From Clostridium magnum DSM 2767 (GTDB lineage: Bacteria > Bacillota > Clostridia > Clostridiales > Clostridiaceae): 64,000 nucleotides of DNA. A program made the translations under genes and the position numbers. Location of the stretch: NCBI RefSeq assembly GCF_001623875.1, contig NZ_LWAE01000001.1, forward strand, positions 744,001 through 808,000. The letters run 5' to 3'. Shown piece by piece: positions 52,680 to 61,175 of the stretch (position 1 is the stretch's first letter; each line of letters opens with the position of its first letter). The notes under the pieces were generated by a model. The model searched no databases and was not told the DNA's origin. It worked only from the letters and a program-made list of their open reading frames with translations.

Positions 52680-53738
52680 ATGAAAATATTAACTGTAGTA
52701 GGAGCAAGACCTCAGTTTATAAAGGCTGCTGCTGTCTCAAATATTATAAGAAAAGAGCATAAAGAAATACTTGTCCACACAGGACAGCATTATGATGAAA
52801 ATATGTCAAAGGTGTTCTTTGATGAGCTTAAAATACCAAAGCCAGATTATAATTTGGAAGTAGGCTCTGGTAATCATGGAAAGCAAACCGGTAATATGCT
52901 TATAAAACTAGAAGAAATATATTTAGAAGAGAATCCTGACTTAGTACTAGTTTATGGAGATACTAATTCCACTTTAGCTGGAGCTTTATGTGCAAGTAAG
53001 CTATTGATACCAGTGGCTCATGTAGAGGCTGGACTTAGAAGCTTTAATATGAGTATGCCAGAAGAACAGAATAGAATATTAACAGATCACCTTTCTAAAC
53101 TATTATTTGTTCCTACAAAATCAGCTTTAGATAATTTAAAGAATGAAGGTATTCAAAAGGGAGTACATAATGTAGGAGATGTAATGTTTGATGCTACTCT
53201 TAACTTTAAAAAGTTAGCAGAGCAAAAGAACAGCATAATAAAAGAATTAGGAGTAAAGGAAGGTCAGTTTATTCTAACAACTATACATAGAGCTGAAAAT
53301 ACTAATGATATTAGCAGACTAAAAAATATAGTTGAAGCTTTAAATGAATGTGGAAAAGATGTAGTTTTACCACTTCACCCAAGAACTAAAAAATATATTA
53401 CTGATTATGGTCTAAACTTCAATAATAACATAAAAGTAATAGATCCTGTAGGATATTTAGAAATGATAAATCTTGAAATGAACTCAGAAAAAATAGTTAC
53501 TGACAGTGGTGGTGTTCAAAAGGAAGCTTTTTTTATGAGTAAACCATGTATAACTATGAGAGATGAAACTGAGTGGGTAGAAACGGTAGAAAATGGTTGG
53601 AATAGAGTTGTTGGAACAGATAAGCATAAAATACTAGACAGTATAGTGAATTTCTATCCAGAGAAAAAGCAGGAAAATATATTTGGAGATGGAAATGCAT
53701 CAGAAAAAATATTGAAATTATTAAATTCATGCAAATAA
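52680..53738 (+). CDS. wecB: UDP-N-acetylglucosamine 2-epimerase (non-hydrolysing; WecB/WbpI-like)
   Basis: A 352-residue epimerase with TVVGARPQFIKAAAVS, VHTGQHYDENMS, VYGDTNSTLAGAL, VEAGLRSFNMSMPEEQNR and T-D-S-G-G-V-Q-K-E-A. It converts UDP-GlcNAc to UDP-ManNAc, or the diacetamido uronic acid to its manno form as WbpI does after WbpA/B/E/D. UDP-ManNAc would also serve the TagA-like transferase at 59815. GGAGGA precedes the ATG. Confidence 0.9.
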   Translation: MKILTVVGARPQFIKAAAVSNIIRKEHKEILVHTGQHYDENMSKVFFDELKIPKPDYNLEVGSGNHGKQTGNMLIKLEEIYLEENPDLVLVYGDTNSTLAGALCASKLLIPVAHVEAGLRSFNMSMPEEQNRILTDHLSKLLFVPTKSALDNLKNEGIQKGVHNVGDVMFDATLNFKKLAEQKNSIIKELGVKEGQFILTTIHRAENTNDISRLKNIVEALNECGKDVVLPLHPRTKKYITDYGLNFNNNIKVIDPVGYLEMINLEMNSEKIVTDSGGVQKEAFFMSKPCITMRDETEWVETVENGWNRVVGTDKHKILDSIVNFYPEKKQENIFGDGNASEKILKLLNSCK

Positions 53739-53747
53739 GCTGTTTCG

Positions 53748-53797
53748 TAATCACAAAAACAAAAACTAAATAGGTTTTGTTTTTGTGATTATTTTTA
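53748..53797 (+). terminator. Rho-independent terminator
   Basis: A nearly perfect 18-base stem (53748-53766 with 53774-53791; AATCACAAAAACAAAA with its complement) followed by TTTTT. It closes the aminouronate operon. Confidence 0.85.
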
Positions 53798-53827
53798 GGC
53801 AACTTTTTAAGGAAGGAGTGATGAAGA

Positions 53828-55078
53828 ATGTTTTTACATAAAATTTCATATTGCTTAATTTGTCTATATATAATAATCTTACCTCTGATACGTAGTGAAG
53901 TTGAGATTGCTGGACAGAAACTGGCAGATGTTATTTTAGCTTTAATAATATTGTCATATTTAGTACAGCTTGTTATTTGTAAGGAAAGCATAAGTAAGTT
54001 TATAGATGGTATAAAAGATTTTTTTACCAGTTATTTAAGTATATTTATGAGTATTCTAGCTTTAATGATGCTTATTTCTGTAAGTTATGCTGTGGATAAA
54101 AGTTTGGCTTTAAGTGAGAGTATAAGATTTATTGTATACATAATAATTTATTTTATTATTAAATATGATCTAAATAGTAAAAAGTGTACAATAGGTATGA
54201 TAAAATCTTATATATTTAGCACATTAATTTTATGTCTCTTCGGTGTATATCAATATTTTACTGGATATGGTTTAGAGGGAAAGTTTAGAGAAAACTATGG
54301 ATATCTAAGATATAAGATAACAGCAAATATGGATAATCCTAATAATTTAGCTGCATTTCTTATACTGGCTATATTTCCTATGATAATGTTAGCTATTTAT
54401 GAAAAAGAGAAAATAAAAAAGATTTTTTATATAATCTTGAGTACCTTGATATTTACTAATTTAATATTAACAGGATCTCGTAATGCTATAATAGGTATTA
54501 TGGTTGGAGTTGTTATATTAGCTATTGTATATAGCTTTAGATTAGTTATACTTATGGCACTGTTAGGGGGTATATCTATATTTATACCTGTCATTAGAAC
54601 TAGGTTAATGGCTATAACCGATAAAACGCAGAATGAATCTAGGGTATATTTATGGGAAATAGCAAAAAAGATGATAAAAGATCATCCGTTATTTGGAGTT
54701 GGGAATGGAAATTATGCCACTTTACATGATAAGTATACAGAAATATATCCACAGTTTAAATTTTATATGGATATTAAAGCTACTCATAATTCCTATTTGA
54801 AAATAGAGAGTGAACTTGGAATAATAGGGGGAATTTCTTTTATAGGTATATTAATATCAGCACTAATTCAGGTAAAGAAATTTATTTCTACTACTCAAGA
54901 TGAATTCTATAAGTTTTTTTATACAGGATTTTTAGCATCCATGATTTCATTCTATGTCATGAATATATCTGATAACTTATTTTTTGTCCCTAAAACAACT
55001 TCATACTTTTGGATACTTTTAGCTATATCACAAGGAATCATGTTTAGAGTGAAAAGTAATAAATCTTATTTGTTTTAG
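53828..55078 (+). CDS. O-antigen ligase/polymerase (WaaL-like)
   Basis: A 416-residue membrane protein with about 11-12 membrane segments. The WaaL/Wzy_C signature is visible: LILTGSRNAIIGIMVGVVIL, then a large loop with RVYLWEIAKKMIKDHPLFGV and A-T-H-N-S-Y. These residues are typical of ligases that transfer polymer from lipid carrier to an acceptor; in a Gram-positive this could be the cell wall or a second polymer. AAGGAG precedes the ATG. Confidence 0.8.
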   Translation: MFLHKISYCLICLYIIILPLIRSEVEIAGQKLADVILALIILSYLVQLVICKESISKFIDGIKDFFTSYLSIFMSILALMMLISVSYAVDKSLALSESIRFIVYIIIYFIIKYDLNSKKCTIGMIKSYIFSTLILCLFGVYQYFTGYGLEGKFRENYGYLRYKITANMDNPNNLAAFLILAIFPMIMLAIYEKEKIKKIFYIILSTLIFTNLILTGSRNAIIGIMVGVVILAIVYSFRLVILMALLGGISIFIPVIRTRLMAITDKTQNESRVYLWEIAKKMIKDHPLFGVGNGNYATLHDKYTEIYPQFKFYMDIKATHNSYLKIESELGIIGGISFIGILISALIQVKKFISTTQDEFYKFFYTGFLASMISFYVMNISDNLFFVPKTTSYFWILLAISQGIMFRVKSNKSYLF

Positions 55079-55162
55079 CTGTTAAATAGGATTTAGTCCA
55101 GAATAAAGTATTGATTTAAGTTATTATTGAACAAAGTTTATTAATTCTCGGAGGTGTTTACT

Positions 55163-56257
55163 ATTAAGGTATTACAAATAATATCTGGTAATGATAATGG
55201 AGGCGGAGGTAATCATGTTTTAAATTTAAGCTTCTATTCTAAAGATAAATTTGAATGCACTATAGGGTGTATAGGTCCAGGAGACCTTTATAAAAGAGGT
55301 AAAGCTTTAGGTATATCTATGGTTCAGTTTGGAAGTAAGGCTGCCTATGATGGTTCAATTTTAAAATATGTCATAGAAAACAAAATAGATATAATAAATT
55401 TTCATGGAGCAAAAGCCTTTTTTATGCATTGGTTTTTAAAGCATAAACTCCAAGTTTCATCAGTAGCTACCATACATAGTAACTACAAAAAGGATTTTTT
55501 AAACAATAAAATTAAACAAGTATTTTTTACTCCTTTAAGCATTCAAGGCTTAAAGAGCTTTGAACATTATATATGTGTGTCTAATTATATAAGTGATTTA
55601 CTTAAAAAAGATAATTTTAAAGGAAAGAAATTTATAGTTAACAATGGAATAGATTATGATGCCATAAATGTTGTTAGTAATAAAGAATCTATTAGAAAGA
55701 TGTATGGTTTGCAGGAGAAAGACTTTGTATATGTTTCTGTAGCTAGAATGCATCCTATTAAAAATCACTTAGGGCTTATACAAGCATTCAGTAAACTGAA
55801 GAAAGAAAGAGAGGGAGTGAAGCTTCTCTTAGTTGGTGATGGTGAACTGGAAGAAGCAGTAAGGAGCCAAATAAAAACTTTAAGTTTAGAAAAAGATATA
55901 ATACTTACAGGTTTTGCAAATAGGCCAATAGATATTGTAAATGCAGCGGATATAAGTATTCTAACTTCTTTTAGTGAAGGCGGGTCACCACCTTTAGTAG
56001 TACTGGAAAGTGCAGCAGTAAAAAAAGCTTTCATATGTTCAAAAGTTGGGGATATAGAAGAAACTATAAATGAGCAAAGAGGATTTTTAGTAGATCCTAA
56101 TTCAGCTCAGGACATATATGAAAAGATGAGAGACTCTTACGATAGAAGAGAAGAGTTAGATATTATGGGAGAAAATCTTTATCAGTTTGTAAAGAATAGA
56201 TATTCTATGGATAGCTTCTGCAGCAAATATTATAGTGCTTATAAGGAAATACTTTAA
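55163..56257 (+). CDS. Family 4 glycosyltransferase, probable ATT start
   Basis: About 364 residues, GT-B fold: KVLQIISGNDNGGGGNHVLN at the start, FVYVSVARMHPIKNHLGL and LLLVGDGELEEAV in the donor half and S-F-S-E-G-G-S-P-P-L-V-V-L-E with E-x7-E. GGAGG (55150-55154) lies 8 bases before ATT 55163, which gives the normal M-K-V-L-Q start; the only upstream alternative, GTG 55154, overlaps the ribosome site, and no ATG is suitable. An ATT start is inferred. Confidence 0.8.
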   Translation: MKVLQIISGNDNGGGGNHVLNLSFYSKDKFECTIGCIGPGDLYKRGKALGISMVQFGSKAAYDGSILKYVIENKIDIINFHGAKAFFMHWFLKHKLQVSSVATIHSNYKKDFLNNKIKQVFFTPLSIQGLKSFEHYICVSNYISDLLKKDNFKGKKFIVNNGIDYDAINVVSNKESIRKMYGLQEKDFVYVSVARMHPIKNHLGLIQAFSKLKKEREGVKLLLVGDGELEEAVRSQIKTLSLEKDIILTGFANRPIDIVNAADISILTSFSEGGSPPLVVLESAAVKKAFICSKVGDIEETINEQRGFLVDPNSAQDIYEKMRDSYDRREELDIMGENLYQFVKNRYSMDSFCSKYYSAYKEIL

Positions 56258-56279
56258 AAAAAATAATGGAGTGAAATTG

Positions 56280-57833
56280 ATGGCAGGTAAGAAAGTAATA
56301 AAAAGTTCAATTATAGTAATGGTACTAATAATTTTAGGAAAAGTTTTAGCCTTAGTAAGGGATGCTCTTATAGCAGCTCAATTTGGAGTTACTTATGTTA
56401 CAGATATATATAATTTTGCTTTAGGAATGGTATATCTGCTTACTACAGTTAGTTATGGACTTACTACTACTTTTATACCCCTTCATACTGAAAATCTCCA
56501 AAATAGTACAAAGAGGGCTAGTAATAGATTTGTAAATAATGTTATAAATTTATACTCTATTTTTACTATAATAGTTATGGTTTTGCTTATAGTATTTAGT
56601 AAATATATAATATATGTATTTGGACATGGATTTGGAAATGATCCAAATGTATTTTCTGCTGCTGTAGAAATCAATAGAATAATGATGTTATCTTTGATAT
56701 TTGTTAGTTTACAAAGTGTTGTTACAGGGGTACTTCAGTCTCATAAAGAATTTTATGAACCTGCAGCTATGGCTATGGTTTCCAATATAGTCTATGTAAT
56801 TTACTTAGTATTCTTAACTAATAAATTTGGAATAAAAGGCTTTGCCATAGCTACAGTAGTTGGTTTCTTTATACAATTTCTAATCAATGTACCTAAATAT
56901 AAAAGGTTAGGATATAGATATGAAAGAATTGTAGATTTAAAGGATAAACAAATATTAAGTATGTTTAAGTTAATGGTGCCAGTTATTATTAGTACCTCTG
57001 TAGTACAGTTAAATGCATTTGTAAATAGATCCTTTGCAACAAATATATTTTTCGGTGCTGTTACAGTTTTAGATTGCGCAAATAAGATAAATACCCTTGC
57101 ATATGAGGTTTTTGCTATAGGAATAGCTATGATTGTTTATCCTACACTTTCAGAGTTAGCAGCTAAAGAAGATAAAATAGAGTATAAAAAGGCATTGGGC
57201 AAATCAATAAGTACTATAATGCTTATAATGGTACCAGCAGCTGTGGCGATTGCAGTAATGAGAGTTCCGTTAATAACAGTGATTTTTAAAAGAGGAGCTT
57301 TTGGCAGCGAAGCTGTTGATTTAACTGCCAGTGCATTACTTTTCTATGCTCCTGCAATGATTGCATATGGTGTAAGAGATATACTTAATAAAGCCTTTTA
57401 TTCAATCAAAGACACTAAAACCCCTATGATAAACAGTTTTATAGGAATAATAATGAACATTATTATAAATATTATTATTATGAAGTATATGAAGGTATCA
57501 GGATTAACACTGGCAACTACAATATCGGCAGTTGTTACAACTATTTTAATGGCTCTGGATTTAAATAAGAAGTTAAAAGGTATTGAGCTTAAAAAAATGT
57601 GGAATAGTTTCTTAAAGATACTTCTTTCTTCAGGTATTATGGGAATAACTTTATTCTTTGTGAATAAAATGGTTATGCTAAAGGTTGGAACTGTGGATGA
57701 AATGGTAGGAAGTCTAATATCCCTTATTATTTCATTTGTTTTAGGAAGTATTACATATTGTATTTGTTTATATTTTGTTAAAGTTGAAGAATTCAAATAT
57801 TTAATAGATAATATTAGAAGTAAAATAGCATAA
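56280..57833 (+). CDS. Second MurJ/MviN-type flippase
   Basis: A 517-residue MviN family protein with about 14 membrane segments, paralogous to the one at 46100: VIKSSIIVMVLIILGKVLAL, A-Q-F-G-V-T-Y-V-T-D and YGVRDILNKAFYSIKDTKTP. ATG 56280 follows GGAG with 8 bases; GTG 56235 would overlap the upstream gene. Two MurJ-like proteins in one locus suggest two lipid-linked substrates or one housekeeping lipid II flippase and one polymer exporter. Confidence 0.85.
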   Translation: MAGKKVIKSSIIVMVLIILGKVLALVRDALIAAQFGVTYVTDIYNFALGMVYLLTTVSYGLTTTFIPLHTENLQNSTKRASNRFVNNVINLYSIFTIIVMVLLIVFSKYIIYVFGHGFGNDPNVFSAAVEINRIMMLSLIFVSLQSVVTGVLQSHKEFYEPAAMAMVSNIVYVIYLVFLTNKFGIKGFAIATVVGFFIQFLINVPKYKRLGYRYERIVDLKDKQILSMFKLMVPVIISTSVVQLNAFVNRSFATNIFFGAVTVLDCANKINTLAYEVFAIGIAMIVYPTLSELAAKEDKIEYKKALGKSISTIMLIMVPAAVAIAVMRVPLITVIFKRGAFGSEAVDLTASALLFYAPAMIAYGVRDILNKAFYSIKDTKTPMINSFIGIIMNIIINIIIMKYMKVSGLTLATTISAVVTTILMALDLNKKLKGIELKKMWNSFLKILLSSGIMGITLFFVNKMVMLKVGTVDEMVGSLISLIISFVLGSITYCICLYFVKVEEFKYLIDNIRSKIA

Positions 57834-57861
57834 ACATATGTTAGAGAAAGGGGGGTAAAAA

Positions 57862-58860
57862 ATTAGTAAAAAACAGATTTTAGGAATGGATGTAATTAGA
57901 GCTTTAGCTATTGTCGCAGTAGTAGTTATTCATGTTTCGGCGACTATATTATATAGGAGTGATATTAACTCATATATCTATAAAATATCTATTATAATTA
58001 ATCAACTTTCTAGATTTTCCGTACCAGCGTTCATATTTATATCTGGAATGGGATTAACCTTAAGTAATAAAAAGGAGTTAGGATATTTTGCTTTTATTGG
58101 ACGTAGATTTAGTAGAATTGTTCCACAATATATTCTTTGGTGTTTAATATATATATATTTAACTACCAAGAACTTTGAAATTTACAGTGTAGTATATGAT
58201 GTGGTTTATGGAAAAGTTTTTTACCATTTTTATTATGTTCCTTTAATTATAGAGTTTTATCTTATATATCCATTTCTATATAGGTTTATAGGTAAGAAAT
58301 GGGCTGTTATAACTAGTTTTTTACTTACATTTGGAATTTTAATTTACAGTCATTACTTTGTAATGTCTGATGATATGGAATGGTTTTTAGAGAGAAAAAA
58401 TTTACTTGACTGGATTTTCTATTTTTCCTTTGGCGCCTTTATAGGAGAAAATTTAGATAGGTTTTTAGAAAAGATAAGAAAATATAGAAGAATAATTTAC
58501 GTTCTATTTTTTCTTTCAATTTACATAATGCTGCAAGAGGCTTTTACCAGTATAAGAGTAGGTAAAGATATTGAATATGCCACTACTTTTTTAAGACCTA
58601 CGATATTTTTATACAGTATATTATTTATACTTTTCGTATTTTGCATACAATGGAAAGAAAATATTTTTATGAAGTGGATAAGTTATATTGCTAAAAACTC
58701 ATACTCTATATACCTATCCCATGCGATTATATTATACTATTTTACACAGTATTATATAAATAATTCTTTTGCAATAAATAGTTTGCAATTTTTGGTTAAA
58801 GCCTTTATAGTATCATTTATAAGTCCCATAGTAATAAATAAAGCTAAAAACTATTTATAA
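57862..58860 (+). CDS. Membrane acyltransferase (family 3), probable ATT start
   Basis: About 332 residues with around ten membrane segments and the signature ILGMDVIRALAIVAVVVIHV, the His likely catalytic, followed by FSVPAFIFISGMGL. The first ATG (57886) lies within this signature and has no ribosome site. AAAGGGGGG (57847-57855) sits 6 bases before ATT 57862, giving M-S-K-K-Q-I-L-G-M-D. It likely O-acylates the surface polymer. Second acyltransferase of the locus. Confidence 0.78.
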   Translation: MSKKQILGMDVIRALAIVAVVVIHVSATILYRSDINSYIYKISIIINQLSRFSVPAFIFISGMGLTLSNKKELGYFAFIGRRFSRIVPQYILWCLIYIYLTTKNFEIYSVVYDVVYGKVFYHFYYVPLIIEFYLIYPFLYRFIGKKWAVITSFLLTFGILIYSHYFVMSDDMEWFLERKNLLDWIFYFSFGAFIGENLDRFLEKIRKYRRIIYVLFFLSIYIMLQEAFTSIRVGKDIEYATTFLRPTIFLYSILFILFVFCIQWKENIFMKWISYIAKNSYSIYLSHAIILYYFTQYYINNSFAINSLQFLVKAFIVSFISPIVINKAKNYL

Positions 58861-58874
58861 ATTGTAAATAAAGA

Positions 58875-58922
58875 TACCTACCTTTCTTCCTAAAACCTAT
58901 TAGGGATAGGTAGGGATTTTCT
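58875..58922 (+). terminator. Rho-independent terminator
   Basis: CCTACC (58877-58882) pairs with GGTAGG (58909-58914), inner CCTA with TAGG, then TTTT. A TATAAT (58962-58967) follows, without a clear -35, before the next gene. Confidence 0.65.
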
Positions 58923-59008
58923 ATAAATGTATTGTAAACTTATTATATATTTGGTATATTGTATAATTGTAGATAGTTTCACTTCATTTAAGTTTTAGGA
59001 GGATATTC

Positions 59009-59662
59009 ATGCAGAATGAAAGTATAAAAATAGACATAGAAAGAGATGTAGAAGGTAAGAAGATTCAATTTTTTATCAAAAGATTAATGGATATAATATT
59101 GTCTATAATAGGAATAGTTATATTATCTCCAGTTTTTATAATACTTGCTATATGGATTAAGTTGGATTCAAAGGGACCAGCTGTGTTTAAACAAATTAGA
59201 GTAGGAAAAGATGGAAAAGACTTTACTATCTATAAATTCAGAACAATGATTGTAGACGCTGAAAAGAAAAGAGAATTAGAAATAGATCCAAATGATTTAG
59301 GGAATTTTGTGTTTCAAAGCAAGAGTGATAATAGAATAACTAAATCAGGAGCTTTTTTAAGAAAAACTAGCTTAGATGAAATTCCACAATTATTTAATGT
59401 ACTTATTGGAAATATGAGCCTAGTTGGGCCAAGACCTGAAATACCAGATGTAGTTAAATATTATCCTGAGGAATATAGACAAAGGCTTTTAGTTCCTCCT
59501 GGAATAACGGGCTTAGCGCAGGTTAGTGGAAGAGGAGAGATTGAACTTGGCAAAACTGTTTATTATGATTTAACTTATATTAAAAAGTTTTCTATATTGT
59601 TTGATATAAAGATATTATTTAGAACAGTATTCTCTGTGGTAAATGAAGAAGGTGCATTCTAA
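59009..59662 (+). CDS. Undecaprenyl-phosphate sugar-1-phosphate transferase
   Basis: A 217-residue small-form bacterial sugar transferase. One membrane-associated helix near residues 28-50 (RLMDIILSIIGIVILSPVFI) is followed by KFRTMIVDAEKKRE, KTSLDEIPQLFNVL and MSLVGPRPEIP, and PGITGLAQVSGRGEI. It starts the repeat unit or linkage unit by moving a sugar phosphate from a UDP-sugar to the lipid carrier. The UDP-4-keto or amino-sugar routes in this locus could supply it. AGGAGG precedes the ATG. Confidence 0.92.
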   Translation: MQNESIKIDIERDVEGKKIQFFIKRLMDIILSIIGIVILSPVFIILAIWIKLDSKGPAVFKQIRVGKDGKDFTIYKFRTMIVDAEKKRELEIDPNDLGNFVFQSKSDNRITKSGAFLRKTSLDEIPQLFNVLIGNMSLVGPRPEIPDVVKYYPEEYRQRLLVPPGITGLAQVSGRGEIELGKTVYYDLTYIKKFSILFDIKILFRTVFSVVNEEGAF

Positions 59663-59670
59663 TATCATGA

Positions 59671-59719
59671 AGTGGAAACTTGAATCAGATGGGAGTATTA
59701 GAGCGGGTAGTCATCGGAT
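59671..59719 (+). ncRNA. HEARO-like element, copy E (internally deleted)
   Basis: It starts after ATGA (59667-59670), 8 bases past the sugar transferase stop. It has the left end (AGTGGAAACTTGAATCAG) joined directly to the right end (ATGGGAGTATTAGAGCGGG, then TAGTCATCGGAT). The join falls in ATGGG, which is present on both sides in full copies, so a deletion by short-repeat recombination is likely. Neither helix can form, so it should be inactive. Confidence 0.72.
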
Positions 59720-59748
59720 GTAATTGAAAAGTTTAGATTTAAAATGTA

Positions 59749-59783
59749 AAATTAAGTGGGAAAGATCCTACTTAATTTTTTTC
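59749..59783 (+). terminator. Rho-independent terminator
   Basis: AAATTAAGTGGG (59749-59760) pairs with CCTACTTAATTT (59767-59778) with one bulge, followed by a T run. Confidence 0.8.
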
Positions 59784-59814
59784 TATATAACATAAATTAT
59801 AAATGGAGGAAGCA

Positions 59815-60537
59815 ATGTTTACTAGAATATTAAAATACAATATTTTTAATGGTACTAAACTTGAATTGATTAATTACATAGAAAAGTTTGATAAGGTAAA
59901 TATAATATCAGGAAATCCAGAGGTACTACATAATGGTCTTAATAATGAGTTATTGTTTTCTAGCTTTACCGGAAAAAATGCTGTAATAATTCCAGATGGA
60001 GTAGGGACTGTATTGGCAGCAAAGATTATTGGAAAGCCTGTAAAAGAAAAGATTGCTGGTATAGAAGTAATGGAAGAAATAATAAAGAAATGCGAGAAAG
60101 AAGGTAAGAGTATATACCTAGTTGGTGCTAAAAGGGACATACTAGAAAGCTGTATAGAAAAGCTGAAAATTAAATACCCTAATTTAAATATAGTTGGAAG
60201 TCATGATGGGTATTTTGACTTAAAAAACTGTGATCATATTTTAAAAGATATTCAAAGTAAAAAGCCGTATGCTATATTTGTAGCTATGGGTTCACCAAGA
60301 CAAGACATGTTCATAATTGATAATATGGATAAGTTAAACTGTAAAGTTTTTATGGGTGTTGGAGGAAGCTTTGACGTATTTTCTGGAAAAATTAAAAGAG
60401 CACCCAAATGGATGATCGGTTTAGGCTTGGAATGGTTATATAGAGTTTCAAAGGAGCCATGGAGAATTAAAAGATTAACTTCCATACCTAAATTTTTGTT
60501 ACAAGTGATAAAATATAATAAATCTAAACAGAAATAG
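59815..60537 (+). CDS. WecG/TagA/CpsF family glycosyltransferase
   Basis: A 240-residue protein of the TagA type, normally adding ManNAc (or ManNAcA) to GlcNAc-diphospho-undecaprenol. It has ISGNPEVLHNGL, IIPDGVGTVLAAKII with the catalytic Asp/Thr region, SIYLVGAKRDILE, FVAMGSPRQD and GVGGSFDVFSGK, and ends in the basic membrane-binding tail LEWLYRVSKEPWRIKRL. ATG 59815 is used because GGAGGA (59805-59810) precedes it. With the epimerase at 52680 it forms a ManNAc linkage step. Confidence 0.9.
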   Translation: MFTRILKYNIFNGTKLELINYIEKFDKVNIISGNPEVLHNGLNNELLFSSFTGKNAVIIPDGVGTVLAAKIIGKPVKEKIAGIEVMEEIIKKCEKEGKSIYLVGAKRDILESCIEKLKIKYPNLNIVGSHDGYFDLKNCDHILKDIQSKKPYAIFVAMGSPRQDMFIIDNMDKLNCKVFMGVGGSFDVFSGKIKRAPKWMIGLGLEWLYRVSKEPWRIKRLTSIPKFLLQVIKYNKSKQK

Positions 60538-60614
60538 TTCTTATAATTACACAGCTGATGTTGAATAATCAGTATATAATTTACGCAGACTATGTTTTAA
60601 AGGAGTGTGATTAT

Positions 60615-61175
60615 ATGCAGTTTTATGATGTAATTGAAAATAGAACTAGTATAAAAAAATTTAAGAATACTAGTCTTGATAGAGAAAAAGTAGAAAGAAT
60701 GATTAATGCAGCTATGATGTCTCCATCTTGGAAGAACGAAGCATCCTATAAGTTTATTTTAGTAGAAGAAGAACATAAGAAGAGTGTCATAGCTGAGTCT
60801 ATTAAAAATAAAACACAAGATGCTGCAAATTCAGTTAAAGAGGCACCGATGGTTGCAGTAGTAGTAGCTAGTCCTCAAGAATCAGGAGAAACAGATAATA
60901 AAGAATTTTATTTAGTAGATGGTGCTATAGCTATGGAGCACTTTATTCTTGCTGCTACAGAAGAAGGTTATGGGACTTGTTGGATTGCAGCAGTAGATGA
61001 AAAGAAGGTTAAAAGCGAACTAGGTATACCTGAAAGTTATAGGGTAGTAGGCCTAAGCCCTGTAGGAGAAATTGCTGAGAAGAAAAATGATCAAACTAAA
61101 AAGGATGCTAAAAACCATGTATTCTTAAATAACTGGAATACAACTTATACTGATAAAGTAGAAGTGCTGCATTAA
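60615..61175 (+). CDS. Nitroreductase family FMN enzyme
   Basis: A 186-residue nitroreductase with the family start IENRTSIKKFKN, MMSPSWKNEASYKFILV and the FMN-binding G-Y-G-T-C-W-I-A. Members reduce nitro compounds, quinones or flavins with NAD(P)H. ATG 60615 is chosen because AAAGGAG lies about 8 bases upstream; a longer frame from 60558 includes that site. It is not obviously tied to the polysaccharide genes. Confidence 0.88.
   Translation: MQFYDVIENRTSIKKFKNTSLDREKVERMINAAMMSPSWKNEASYKFILVEEEHKKSVIAESIKNKTQDAANSVKEAPMVAVVVASPQESGETDNKEFYLVDGAIAMEHFILAATEEGYGTCWIAAVDEKKVKSELGIPESYRVVGLSPVGEIAEKKNDQTKKDAKNHVFLNNWNTTYTDKVEVLH

Noticed and set aside
53554..53991. 145-codon - strand frame across the epimerase end and ligase start
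   Set aside because: Overlaps two well supported genes and a terminator; hydrophobic composition is a by-product of the opposite strand.
57398..57796. 132-codon - strand frame within the second MurJ-like gene
   Set aside because: Shadow of a membrane protein gene with no ribosome site or family match.
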